64,000 bases of DNA from an uncultured Dorea sp. (GCA_947652615.1 CANTDX010000010.1:1-64000), one strand, 5' to 3'. Positions 18,525-27,221 are shown, numbered from the stretch's first letter. Numbers and translations: made by a program. The notes: a model not told the origin generated them from the sequence alone.

Positions 18525-18608
18525 TTGAATGTTATCGCGATTAGTTGTATAATATTGACAACAATTAGCGGATAGCATTATTTTTTTACCTATATGTTAT
18601 CGCGATTA
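18525..18608 (+). promoter_or_regulatory. TetR-controlled promoter of the Grd-type operon with two operator copies
   Basis: The promoter has TTGAAT (18525-18530), 17 bp, and TATAAT (18548-18553). The 15-bp sequence ATGTTATCGCGATTA occurs at 18529-18543, filling the spacer, and again at 18594-18608, just before the GGAGGG ribosome-binding site. Its ATCGCGAT core is a perfect palindrome. A degenerate inverted match (TGCTATCCGC on the minus strand) lies between them at 18568-18577. Occupation of the spacer copy would block RNA polymerase. Assignment to the adjacent TetR protein is inference. Confidence 0.8.
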
Positions 18609-18633
18609 CAGAATACAAAAGGAGGGAATTTGT

Positions 18634-19923
18634 ATGAAATTGGAACTCGGCAAGATTGAGATCAAGGACATCCAATTTGCAGACAGCACTTACATCGCGG
18701 ACCACGTCCTCTATGTGAATACGGCAGAAGTGGAATCGCTGGTCCTGGAGGACGATAAGCTCCTCACCTGTCATCTGGATGTTGCAAGGCCTGGGGATGC
18801 AACAAGGATCACACCGGTAAAGGATGTCATCGAACCGCGGGTGAAGGTAAGCGGCGGCGGAGAGATCTTCCCCGGCGTGATCGGGAAGGTATCACCGACC
18901 GTTGGGGAAGGACGGACTCATGCACTTGACGGCTGCTGTGTCGTTACCGTTGGAAGGATCGTTGGTTTCCAGGAAGGGGTCATCGATATGAGCGGTCCGG
19001 CAGCCGATTACTGTCCGTTCTCCAAGACCGTGAACCTGTGCGTGGTCATTGAACCCAAGGAAGGCCTTGAGACTCACGTATACGAGAGGGCAGGCCGTCT
19101 GGCAGGACTCAAGGTGGCGGCGTATCTGGGAGAAGCGGCTAAGAATTTAGAACCAGATACATTAGAGGTATATGAGACGAAACCGATATTCCAGCAAGCG
19201 GCAGAATATCCGGAACTCCCCAAGGTTGGCTACGTCCATATGCTCCAGTCCCAGGGACTCTTACACGACACCTATTATTACGGGGTGGACGCGAAGCAGT
19301 TCGTACCGACATTCATGTACCCGACCGAGATCATGGACGGAGCCATCGTGTCCGGTAACTGCGTGGCGCCGTGCGACAAAGTTACCACCTATCATCATCT
19401 GCACAATCCGGTCATCGACGAATGCTATAAGAGGCACGGGAAAGAGATCAACTTCATGGGAGTCATTCTTACCAACGAGAATGTATTCCTTGCAGATAAG
19501 GAACGCCATTCCGATATGGTAGCCAAACTGGCGGAATGGATGGAATTAGACGGTGTACTGATCACCGAAGAAGGCTACGGGAATCCAGATACGGACCTTA
19601 TGATGAACTGCCGCAAGGTAGAGCGCAAGGGAACGAAGGTCGTACTGATCACAGATGAATTCCCCGGCAAAGACGGCAAATCCCAGTCACTTGCAGATAC
19701 CTGCGACGAAGCAACGGCGCTTGCCTCCTGCGGCCAGGGCAATATGACTCTTAAGTTCCCGGCCATGGAGAAGGTCATCGGCATGCAGGATTATATCGAG
19801 AGCCAGATCGGCGGATGGGCAGGATGTATCAATGAGGACGGTTCCTTTGAGGCAGAGATCCAGATCATTATCGCTTCTACGATCGCGAACGGCTTCAATA
19901 CACTGGCTGCAAGAGGCTATTAG
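18634..19923 (+). CDS. Glycine/sarcosine/betaine reductase component B, GrdE/GrdG/GrdI-type proprotein
   Basis: A 429-residue proprotein of the substrate-specific component B. In this family the chain is self-cleaved before a Cys that becomes a pyruvoyl group, which forms a Schiff base with the amino substrate. That Cys is visible in SGNCVAPCDKVTTYHH (near residue 243), about where GrdE is known to be cut. Gene order (proprotein then selenoprotein B, with no grdA between) resembles grdG-grdF or grdI-grdH more than grdE-grdA-grdB, so sarcosine, betaine or another N-substituted glycine is possible. GGAGGG precedes the ATG. Shared components A and C must be encoded elsewhere. Confidence 0.92.
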   Translation: MKLELGKIEIKDIQFADSTYIADHVLYVNTAEVESLVLEDDKLLTCHLDVARPGDATRITPVKDVIEPRVKVSGGGEIFPGVIGKVSPTVGEGRTHALDGCCVVTVGRIVGFQEGVIDMSGPAADYCPFSKTVNLCVVIEPKEGLETHVYERAGRLAGLKVAAYLGEAAKNLEPDTLEVYETKPIFQQAAEYPELPKVGYVHMLQSQGLLHDTYYYGVDAKQFVPTFMYPTEIMDGAIVSGNCVAPCDKVTTYHHLHNPVIDECYKRHGKEINFMGVILTNENVFLADKERHSDMVAKLAEWMELDGVLITEEGYGNPDTDLMMNCRKVERKGTKVVLITDEFPGKDGKSQSLADTCDEATALASCGQGNMTLKFPAMEKVIGMQDYIESQIGGWAGCINEDGSFEAEIQIIIASTIANGFNTLAARGY

Positions 19924-19942
19924 AAAGGAGGATTCATAAGTT

Positions 19943-21259
19943 ATGGCAAAATATAAGATCGTTCATTATCTCAATCAGTTTTTCGGCGGAATCGGCGGAG
20001 AAGAGATGGCCGGATTTGAACCGGAAGTAAGAGAAGAAAAGATCGGTCCGGGGCTTGCATTTGCCCAGGCTTTGGGAGAGGATTATGATATTGTGGCAAC
20101 CGTGATCTGCGGCGATAACTATTTTGGTGAGAATCTCGACACAGCGACAGACACGATTGTCGAGATGGTCAAAAAATACGATCCGGACGTATTCGTGGCC
20201 GGACCTGCTTTCAATGCCGGACGTTACGGCGTGGCATGCGGCACCATCTGCAAGGCGGTAGAAGAGCGCCTGTGCATCCCTGTTCTGACCGGCATGTATG
20301 AGGAGAACCCAGGAGCGGATATGTTCAAGAAAGACGTGATCACCGTACAGACCGGGAACTCTGCTGCAACCCTCAGGAAGTCTCTTCCGAAGCTCGTGAA
20401 TCTGATCAAGAAGATGGCCACAGTGGAAGAGATTCTTGGACCATCCATCGAAGGATATCTGGAGCGCGGCATCCGTGTGAATTACTTCGCCAATAAGAGA
20501 GGCGCTACCCGTGGCATGGATATGCTCATCAAGAAGATGGCAGGAGAGCCTTTCGAGACTGATCTTCCAATGCCGAAGTTCGACCGGGTACCTCCCGCAG
20601 ACGCGATCACAGACATCAAGCACGCGAAGATCGCGGTGGTTACCTCCGGCGGTGTCGTACCGCAGGGGAATCCTGATCATATCGAGTCCTCTAACGCTAC
20701 CAAATACGGCATATATTCTATCGAAGGCATGGACAGTATGTCACCGGAGGATTTCACCACCATCCACGGCGGTTACGACAGACAGTTCGTCATGAAGAAT
20801 CCGAATCTTGTCGTACCTCTTGACGTCCTGCGTGAGCTGGAGAAGGCGGGAGAATTCGGCGAACTGGTGAACTACTTCTGCACTACTACGGGAACCGGTA
20901 CAGCCACAGGCTCCGCCTCCAAATTCGGCGATTCTATCGGACAGAAATTCGTAGAGGAACACGTAGACGGAGTCATCCTCGTCAGCACATGAGGTACCTG
21001 TACGCGTTGCGGTGCAACGATGGTTAAGGGTATCGAGAAATACGGCATACCGGTCGTACATATGGCGACAGTCGTTCCGATCTCCAGGACAATCGGAGCG
21101 AACCGGATCATCCCCGGCGTAGGAATTCCGTATCCGCTGGGCGACCCGACACAGGGCGAGGCTGACTCTAAGAAGATCCGCGAGAAGATGGTACGAAGAG
21201 CGCTTAAGGCTCTCCAGGTACCTGTTACGGATCAGACAGTATTTGACAAAGATATATAG
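19943..21259 (+). CDS. Selenoprotein B of glycine/sarcosine/betaine reductase (UGA read as Sec)
   Basis: A 438-residue selenoprotein; an in-frame TGA at 20990-20992 (residue 350) is read as selenocysteine. Before it the frame encodes a GrdB-type body ending HVDGVILVST, and after it continues GTCTRCGATMVKG to a proper stop with clear family similarity, giving a U-x-x-C redox pair. A 6-bp hairpin starts 12 nt after the UGA, consistent with a bacterial SECIS. The protein takes the amino group-bound carboxymethyl moiety from the pyruvoyl subunit to a selenoether on protein A. It lies 19 nt after the proprotein gene. Naive gene callers split it in two. Confidence 0.95.
20990..21019 (+). promoter_or_regulatory. 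Selenocysteine UGA codon and candidate bSECIS hairpin
   Basis: TGA at 20990-20992 is followed by a perfect stem, CGTTGC (21005-21010) with GCAACG (21014-21019), and a three-base GGT apical loop. The 12-nt distance from UGA to the stem fits SelB-binding elements of bacteria. It lies inside the coding sequence, as is normal for bacterial selenoprotein genes. Confidence 0.85.
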
Positions 21260-21283
21260 TTTATTTTCGAAAGGAGGGGTTCT

Positions 21284-22645
21284 ATGAGTAACAACGGACA
21301 GGCCCATTTTAAATCACGTTTTGGATACATTATGGTAGCAGCAGGCGCGGCGATCGGATTAGGAAATATATGGAAATTCCCGTATCTGGCATACAGAGGA
21401 GGCGGCGGTATCTTCCTCATCACCTATATCATCATCATTGTGTTAATGGCTCATCCTATGGTTGAGATGGAGACTGCCATCGGCCGCTTTGGGAAGTCCG
21501 ATACCGTATCGGTATATGAGAAGATCAGTAAAAAGTGGGGATTCGTAGGATGGATCGCTAATATCTGTACGCTGGGAATCAACATGTTCTATGTGGTAGT
21601 AGGCGGATGGGTATTGAAGTACGCGGTTCAGTTCATTACAAGCGGTGATTTCGGCGAAGATACCAATGTATTCTTTAACGGATTTATCAGTAAACCGGTA
21701 GAACCGATCGTGTGGGCGTTTATCGTCATGTTCATCACCTCCTTTCTATTACTGTTTGGTATTACGGAGATCGTAGAGAAGGTCACATCGGTCATTATGC
21801 CGATCTTGTTTGTAATTCTGGTATTCTGCGCGGTCTATGCCTGCGCAACACTGCCGAACGCTGTGGACGGGCTGAAATACTACCTGATCCCCAACTTCAG
21901 GCATTTTAACTTCAAGGTGTTCGCGGACGCCGTGACACAGGTATTATTCTCGGTTGGAATCGGCTGGGGAATCTTCACCACCTTGGGCGCGAATATCTCA
22001 GATTCCAGCAACCTTAAGAGCGACGCCGTTATGGTAAGCGTCATGGATACACTGGCAGCAATCCTTGCCGGCTTCGTCGTGATCCCAACAGCGTTTGGCG
22101 CCGGGATGGACGTCACCAAGGGACCTGCCCTGTTATTCGACGTTATGGCAGAGATCTACGGCAGCCTCCCGGGCGGAAGGCTTATCGGCTCCCTGTTCTT
22201 TGTCGGGGTTCTGTTTGCAGTGTTCTCTTCCCTGTTCACGTTCTTTGAGATCTCTGTGAAGACCTTCGAAGAGAAGCTTCAGATGGGACGGCAGAAGGGT
22301 GTGATCATCGTATCACTCATCATATTCGCCGGCAATATCCTCGTATCACTTGGATTCGGACCGTTAAGCGGTATGAAGCTTCCATGGCCAAGTTTCACCG
22401 GGCTTGAGATGTACGGCCTGTATGACTGGCTTGACTGCTTTACCGGATATGTGCTTCTTCCTCTTGGCTGTCTGCTTACCTGTATCTTCGTCGCAAAGGT
22501 ATGGGGATTCGACGCATATGAGAAAGAGCTGTTCCACGACGGCCGTGACGGGAAGCTTAAGAGTTTCGATAAGCTGCTTACGGTAGCAGTGATCCCGATC
22601 TTCATGGTCATTGTATTCCTGAATGTATTCGGCTTCCTTGGATAA
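21284..22645 (+). CDS. NSS family sodium:amino acid symporter of the reductase operon
   Basis: A 453-residue neurotransmitter:sodium symporter (SNF/NSS) homologue with about eleven or twelve helices. The helix-1 signature GAAIGLGNIWKFPYLAYRGG (sodium and substrate site) is intact. Bacterial members import amino acids with Na+. It begins 25 nt after the selenoprotein gene with an AAAGGAGGGG site and ends at a terminator, so it is the third gene of the operon and should import the reductase substrate. An NSS rather than a BCCT carrier argues somewhat against plain glycine betaine. A second NSS gene is at 59308-60777. Confidence 0.93.
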   Translation: MSNNGQAHFKSRFGYIMVAAGAAIGLGNIWKFPYLAYRGGGGIFLITYIIIIVLMAHPMVEMETAIGRFGKSDTVSVYEKISKKWGFVGWIANICTLGINMFYVVVGGWVLKYAVQFITSGDFGEDTNVFFNGFISKPVEPIVWAFIVMFITSFLLLFGITEIVEKVTSVIMPILFVILVFCAVYACATLPNAVDGLKYYLIPNFRHFNFKVFADAVTQVLFSVGIGWGIFTTLGANISDSSNLKSDAVMVSVMDTLAAILAGFVVIPTAFGAGMDVTKGPALLFDVMAEIYGSLPGGRLIGSLFFVGVLFAVFSSLFTFFEISVKTFEEKLQMGRQKGVIIVSLIIFAGNILVSLGFGPLSGMKLPWPSFTGLEMYGLYDWLDCFTGYVLLPLGCLLTCIFVAKVWGFDAYEKELFHDGRDGKLKSFDKLLTVAVIPIFMVIVFLNVFGFLG

Positions 22646-22652
22646 TCTGTTT

Positions 22653-22673
22653 AACCAGGCCACTGGCCTGGTT
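22653..22673 (+). terminator. Terminator of the reductase/symporter operon
   Basis: A 9-bp perfect stem (22653-22661 with 22665-22673) with a 3-nt loop follows the NSS stop. The downstream tract is TTATTTATATAT, a modest T-rich tail. Confidence 0.7.
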
Positions 22674-22790
22674 ATTTATATATATATTGGACCTTTTTTT
22701 CATTCCAGTTTGGGTATAAAGTATCTCTATCAGGCTGAAACACCATCCCATGGGTATAATACTTAATCTAAATGAAAAGAGGTTATCACT

Positions 22791-23327
22791 ATGAACAATC
22801 ATACGAATCTGAAGCAAACCGTCATGACAGCATTGTTCGCCGCACTGGCATGTGTCGCGACTATGTCTATCCGGATCCCAACCCCCGGGACGGGCGGTTA
22901 CATACATCCCGGTGATGCCATTGTCATTCTCTCCGGAGTCATCCTTGGACCAGTCTGGGGGCTCCTGGCGGCCGGGATCGGATCGGCTATGGCAGATCTG
23001 CTCGGCGGGTATTTTATCTATGTACCGATCACATTTGCCGTCAAGGGGCTTATCGCATTCATTGCGGGCATGATCTACCACAGATTGGGGAAGACCTCCA
23101 AGACCCAGTATACGGCCGTCATTCTCGGAGGAATCACAGATATCATCCTCGTGGCCGGAGGATATTTCCTCTGCGAGATCCCGCTATACGGTGTATCTGC
23201 CGCGGCCGCAAGTATCCCTGCCAATCTGATCCAGGGGCTTGGCGGGCTTATCATCGCTTTCGTGCTGTACCCGCTCCTGCTTGCCGTGCCGGATATCAGG
23301 AAGATCACCTATCACTCTCATGCATAA
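22791..23327 (+). CDS. ECF transporter S component
   Basis: A 178-residue integral membrane S component of an energy-coupling-factor importer. Six hydrophobic segments are visible, with the typical N-terminal TALFAALACVAT helix, a conserved GGYIHPGDAIVILSGVILGP loop, and PITFAVKGLIAFIAG. The ligand (a vitamin-like compound in this family) cannot be assigned; sequence style resembles HmpT-type or other uncharacterised S components. No riboswitch is recognisable in the short leader; only a TATAAT at 22755-22760 is seen. The EcfA/A'/T module is not in the window. It stands alone between two hairpins. Confidence 0.82.
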   Translation: MNNHTNLKQTVMTALFAALACVATMSIRIPTPGTGGYIHPGDAIVILSGVILGPVWGLLAAGIGSAMADLLGGYFIYVPITFAVKGLIAFIAGMIYHRLGKTSKTQYTAVILGGITDIILVAGGYFLCEIPLYGVSAAAASIPANLIQGLGGLIIAFVLYPLLLAVPDIRKITYHSHA

Positions 23328-23342
23328 CAGATATACAGTCAA

Positions 23343-23376
23343 AGCTCCCGTGTACAGATGTCCGTACACGGGAGCT
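23343..23376. terminator. Bidirectional terminator between ECF S component and AAA protein
   Basis: A 13-bp perfect stem (23343-23355 with 23364-23376) and an 8-nt loop lie between convergent genes; the right arm reaches into the stop codon of the AAA gene (23375-23377). Confidence 0.75.
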
Positions 23377-24976
23377 ATACCACTGCTTCTACAAGTATCT
23401 TATTCCCAATCTTGATCTCTTTCACACCAATCCTTTTCTTCTTATTGAAATTAAAGCTGACCATATATCCTTTATCCAGATGATAATATGACAGATAATC
23501 CAATAACTGCTTTTCACCTCTTGTATTGTATGCCTCTCCATGCCATACCTTTAGTTCTACAATTATCTGCTCACCGCCATAGTCAATTATCACATCCGTC
23601 CGTTCTCGATTCCGGGTCTCAGCCTCAATGTAATAATTGCCGTTTCCATTGATAATCGGTCTGAGATAAAGCAGAAAATACCTTCGGCCATCTTCTTCAT
23701 AGAAGTTCAAATCCCTGTCTCCGTACAAATCATCAAAATGCCTTACAAATTTTTCCAACACAAGTTCCATATTCAAACGGCCATACTCAATAAATTGATT
23801 CTTCTCTTTCAGTCCGGCATCATACATCTTGTTATTGATCAGTTCTTCTGAAAGGAATTGATTATAAAGAATCGTCTCAAAAATCCTGTTCGCAATCGCC
23901 GTATTACTTCCGTCCTGCTTAACAAATCCAAACATCTCCGCAATCTGTATAGACGGATCCAAAGGAGTATACGGAACTGTTTTCCCTCCAAACAACAGCG
24001 CATATATCATATTTTTCAACTCGGGATAATCCGCCAGTTTATTGGTCAGAGATTCAAACAACGTATTTTTTTCCTTTAGCAACAACTGTATTGCCGCCAG
24101 AAATCCATCCTTCGTCCAGGCAGCTTTTTTCTCCGGAAATGCCTGACTGCCTGCAATCTTCTCATCAACCAGCTTGCAGATCCGTGATACCAGAAACGGA
24201 TAACCGGATGTGTAGTCGTAAATCAACCCCGATATTTCCTTGACATCCATCCCCGTATGATAATCCCTCTCGTAATCCTCAAGCATTCCGGCAATTCCTG
24301 CTTCCGGCAGGCTCATATCAAGATTGAAATCCGCCGCAATATTCCAAGGACTGTTGGTCTTATGCGCATCTTCCGATCTGATCTTTGCCTTTAAACTCTT
24401 GATATCGTACACTCCTGCCAAAATAACCGATTGAAATGTCGGTACCTCATCCCGGTCAATATAATATCCTCTGAGCTGTGCAAGAAAATCCAAAAAAACC
24501 TGATTGTTCGATGCAGTGTCTACCTCATCAATCAACAGAACGACAGGTTTATCCGAAGCTTCACATATCCCGCTCAGTAAAAGAAAAAGATCAAAAAGCA
24601 AAAAACTGTCCCTCTCCGTTCTAAGACAATCCCGCATTTCACCCATTCGAGCTTTCATTTCTTCCAGTCCGCCTATCTCCTCGCGTTCCAGCTTATTCAA
24701 AAAAAATCTGGCAAACGTAATAGAAAACATATTCTCATTTTCAAATGAATTAGCCCCAAGCTTTTGAAAATCAAGGCTGACTACCATATATTCTTCCTGC
24801 AAATATTGTTTTAATGCCCGCAAAGTCGTTGTCTTCCCATACTGCCTGGCCCTGTTAATCGTAAAATATTGACCTGCATCAACCATCTCCTTAATCTGCC
24901 ACAATTTATCTGATATATCCACCATATAATGCTGATTCGGTCTGCATACCGCCGTCGTATTAAAGAATCTCGCCAT
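23375..24976 (-). CDS. AAA-like ATPase with C-terminal PD-(D/E)XK nuclease-like domain (copy A)
   Basis: A 533-residue protein of unknown function. The N-terminal NTPase has a variant P-loop, INRARQYGKTTTLRAL (near residue 50, lacking the first Gly of the standard Walker A), and a Walker B VVLLIDEVDTASNN. The C-terminal part contains DVIIDYGGEQIIVELKVWHG, the D..ELK core of a PD-(D/E)XK fold, and ends SFNFNKKKRIGVKEIKIG. It is a clear paralogue of 35047-36636 along its whole length. The ATG at 24976 aligns with the paralogue's start. The gene stands alone and no partner is apparent; roles in defence or selfish maintenance are only speculation. Confidence 0.85.
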   Translation of the reverse strand: MARFFNTTAVCRPNQHYMVDISDKLWQIKEMVDAGQYFTINRARQYGKTTTLRALKQYLQEEYMVVSLDFQKLGANSFENENMFSITFARFFLNKLEREEIGGLEEMKARMGEMRDCLRTERDSFLLFDLFLLLSGICEASDKPVVLLIDEVDTASNNQVFLDFLAQLRGYYIDRDEVPTFQSVILAGVYDIKSLKAKIRSEDAHKTNSPWNIAADFNLDMSLPEAGIAGMLEDYERDYHTGMDVKEISGLIYDYTSGYPFLVSRICKLVDEKIAGSQAFPEKKAAWTKDGFLAAIQLLLKEKNTLFESLTNKLADYPELKNMIYALLFGGKTVPYTPLDPSIQIAEMFGFVKQDGSNTAIANRIFETILYNQFLSEELINNKMYDAGLKEKNQFIEYGRLNMELVLEKFVRHFDDLYGDRDLNFYEEDGRRYFLLYLRPIINGNGNYYIEAETRNRERTDVIIDYGGEQIIVELKVWHGEAYNTRGEKQLLDYLSYYHLDKGYMVSFNFNKKKRIGVKEIKIGNKILVEAVV

Positions 24977-25022
24977 AAATTCACCATCTTTCAAATATGC
25001 GTGCCTGCCGGTTTCGGTCGTC

Positions 25023-25691
25023 TTATACTTCCTGCCCCATCAACGCCATACTTCTCGTGATCTGCTCCTGGTCAGCCTCGGTCAGTTCAAGGAATCTGCA
25101 TCCGTATTCGAACTTCGCCGGCTCCTTCTCTATCACCCGCAGCACTTCACAATACATAACAGACGGCTTATCTCCAGACAATTTCACCTTCAGCAGAAAG
25201 GTATCCCCCTTGTGATAGCGGTATTCTGCCCCTATACTCGCTCCTCCCACACTGATATTCAGCAGCCTGCAGACTCTCTCCTCATCATCACCGGGCGATA
25301 TCACAACCGCATCGATATCTGTATTCAGACGCGTGAAGGAACGCTCATTCTCGACCCTTACAACCGTCAGATTCCTCACCTGCCATACATGCCTCTGTCC
25401 GGGTGTAATAATCCCCTCCATAAAAACAGCCTTTCTCTCACAGTCATTAAAACCGCGGAGCCTGACATAGAGAGATTCCGTTCCGCGATATGACTCTATA
25501 TCCACATCCTGAAAAATATCCCCCTCCGAAAACTGATAAAGCTCTGCCGTATCCTTATGCAGATTCTTAAGATTCGCAATAAAAAGCATACGATCTTCCG
25601 TGTCTTCCACCACTACACGCATACCGGAGTAGATCTCAAGCTCCTTTATATCCTTTTCCTCTCTTTTCCCAAATATATCAAACAGCTTCAC
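25023..25691 (-). CDS. YcgR-like PilZ domain protein
   Basis: A 222-residue two-domain protein: an N-terminal YcgR-type beta-barrel (PilZN-like, residues 15-100) and a C-terminal PilZ domain. The c-di-GMP signatures are RSFTR (RxxxR, near residue 116) and NISVGG (NxSxxG, near residue 146). YcgR-type proteins bind c-di-GMP and act on flagellar motors or cell-surface processes; no flagellar gene is in the window. It is flanked by the AAA paralogue and an MFS gene on the same strand. With 16840-17196 it makes two c-di-GMP receptors within 9 kb. Confidence 0.9.
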   Translation of the reverse strand: MKLFDIFGKREEKDIKELEIYSGMRVVVEDTEDRMLFIANLKNLHKDTAELYQFSEGDIFQDVDIESYRGTESLYVRLRGFNDCERKAVFMEGIITPGQRHVWQVRNLTVVRVENERSFTRLNTDIDAVVISPGDDEERVCRLLNISVGGASIGAEYRYHKGDTFLLKVKLSGDKPSVMYCEVLRVIEKEPAKFEYGCRFLELTEADQEQITRSMALMGQEV

Positions 25692-25720
25692 GTTGTACCC
25701 TCACTATCCTTTAACTAAAA

Positions 25721-26947
25721 CTACAAATACAGATTCTTATATACTTTCTTGTCCTTCACGATCAATACAAAGCACAGCAACACAAAGAAACCTCCGGTAA
25801 TCAGAACGGCCGCCCATGCGGCGTCAGACGCTCCAACGCCGTAGATAAAACCTATCAACAATTGATACACACTGGTGATACCCGTACGGAGAACCCCTTC
25901 CACTCCATTGATCCTCCCCCTGTGGCTCGCCGGCATACGTTTCGTCAGATATGGACTCTCCGCAAGCATACTGAATACCTCTCCCCAGGTCAGAATCACC
26001 ATAGCTATGTAATAAATGGGGATCCGCCCGGCAAACATCCAGAACATCGCGAACCCCGCCACCAAAAGAGCCTGTCCGAGCATGGTCTTGACCGTATCCG
26101 AGACCCTTGGGAACATCCTGGTGATCAGCGGAGTGAAGATGACTACCACAATACAGTTCACACTGGTGATCGACCCGAAGATGACCGCGCCGCTGCTGCC
26201 ATGGATCCTCGCCAGATCAAGCGGCATCAGATAATTATACATCTGGTAGGTTGCATAGAAGCCGCTGACAGCCAGAATATGGAGGATGATCATCTTGTTC
26301 TCTTTCAGGACCGTCCAGATCCCTTCTCCCTCCCTGCTGGTCTGATAAGAGGCCTTCTGGCTGGTGTCCGTCATCGGAGTGATATCCTTCACCAGAAAGA
26401 AGATCAATACCGTAGAACAGCCGATCGCAATCCCGCTCAGCAGAAATGCCAGCCACAGGTAATCCTCAAGCAGGAAACCTCCGATCGTCGGCGACATCAC
26501 GAAGCCCAGATTCGTACAGAGATACTGCAGTGAATACGCCCTCTCCCGATCATCTGTTACGGTAAGGTCCGCCGTAATGGCGTTATAAGACGGATGCTCC
26601 ATATTCTGGCTGGTTGCGGCAATGAACATCAATATAATTGACACCGCAGACAACGGGATCACCGCACAGATCACATAACAGACAACCGATATACTGTCCA
26701 GAAATACAATATTCATTTTCTTATTGAAATGATCCGCCATCTTCCCGCCTATCAGATTCGTCGGCAGCGACAGGATTCCAAACGCTGACATGACCCATGC
26801 AATGTGCTCGGCGTTCATTCCCATCTTCTGGCTCAGGATCATAGTAAGCATCGGCCACACCATAGCTCCCATGGCGGTAACCAGACGGCCGAAGCAGAGA
26901 ATATAATTCTCCCTGCGCAATCCCTTATACATTGATAATAAACCCAT
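25721..26947 (-). CDS. MFS transporter
   Basis: A 408-residue major facilitator protein with 12 predicted helices. The motif-A region between helices 2 and 3 reads GGKMADHFNKK, and the central cytoplasmic loop is DITPMTDTSQKASYQ. General sequence style resembles multidrug-type exporters, but the substrate cannot be assigned. Upstream at 26971-27076 lies a scar of a GH27 gene on the same strand, preceded by a promoter, so this MFS gene may formerly have been in an operon with a glycosidase. Confidence 0.88.
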   Translation of the reverse strand: MGLLSMYKGLRRENYILCFGRLVTAMGAMVWPMLTMILSQKMGMNAEHIAWVMSAFGILSLPTNLIGGKMADHFNKKMNIVFLDSISVVCYVICAVIPLSAVSIILMFIAATSQNMEHPSYNAITADLTVTDDRERAYSLQYLCTNLGFVMSPTIGGFLLEDYLWLAFLLSGIAIGCSTVLIFFLVKDITPMTDTSQKASYQTSREGEGIWTVLKENKMIILHILAVSGFYATYQMYNYLMPLDLARIHGSSGAVIFGSITSVNCIVVVIFTPLITRMFPRVSDTVKTMLGQALLVAGFAMFWMFAGRIPIYYIAMVILTWGEVFSMLAESPYLTKRMPASHRGRINGVEGVLRTGITSVYQLLIGFIYGVGASDAAWAAVLITGGFFVLLCFVLIVKDKKVYKNLYL

Positions 26948-26970
26948 GACTCTGCATCCATCCTTCTCTG

Positions 26971-27076
26971 CTACTCTTCATCAGCAAAAAGCGTACAGCC
27001 AATCCCTTTATAATATTCTATCTTCTCCAAATGTATTCCATGAATTCCACCCCATAGGCGGTCTTACTGCTATCAT
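26971..27076 (-). pseudogene. Deletion scar: first codons of a GH27 alpha-galactosidase fused to an unknown C-terminal tail
   Basis: From an ATG at 27076, with an excellent AAGGAGGG site, the minus strand encodes MIAVRPPMGWNSWNTFGE, the hallmark N terminus of GH27 alpha-galactosidases, then hits TAA at 27008-27010. One frame over, from about 27027, it reads EKIEYYKGIGCTLFADEE and stops at 26971. The two pieces meet at a GGAGAAGAT junction. The body (normally more than 350 residues) is absent. I could not identify the protein to which the tail belongs. A promoter (TATACA 27150-27155, TATAAT 27127-27132, 17-bp spacer) still precedes it. Confidence 0.75.
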
Positions 27077-27126
27077 AAATAAAACCCTCCTTATAATCTG
27101 CCTGTAACTTTTGACGCTTGTATCAT

Positions 27127-27155
27127 ATTATAAAGGACAATCTATCTTTTGTATA
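27127..27155 (-). promoter_or_regulatory. Promoter in front of the GH27 scar
   Basis: Minus-strand TATACA (27150-27155), 17-bp spacer, TATAAT (27127-27132). It may now drive the downstream MFS gene. Confidence 0.55.
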
Positions 27156-27174
27156 GAGGATTTGTACAAATAAA

Positions 27175-27220
27175 ATCACTGGCAGCCGCATTTAAACTCC
27201 CATGCGATACTGCCAGTGAT
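27175..27220 (-). terminator. Terminator of the nucleoside operon
   Basis: An 11-bp perfect outer stem (27175-27185 with 27210-27220) encloses a second stem (CGCAT 27187-27191 with ATGCG 27202-27206). On the minus strand it is followed by TTTTATTTG. It directly follows the YgjV-like stop codon. Confidence 0.8.
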
Positions 27221-27221
27221 C

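Noticed and set aside
20990..20992. Premature stop splitting the protein B gene into two
   Set aside because: Family similarity continues directly after the TGA, a SECIS-like hairpin follows, and protein B is known as a selenoprotein; read-through as selenocysteine is the better reading.
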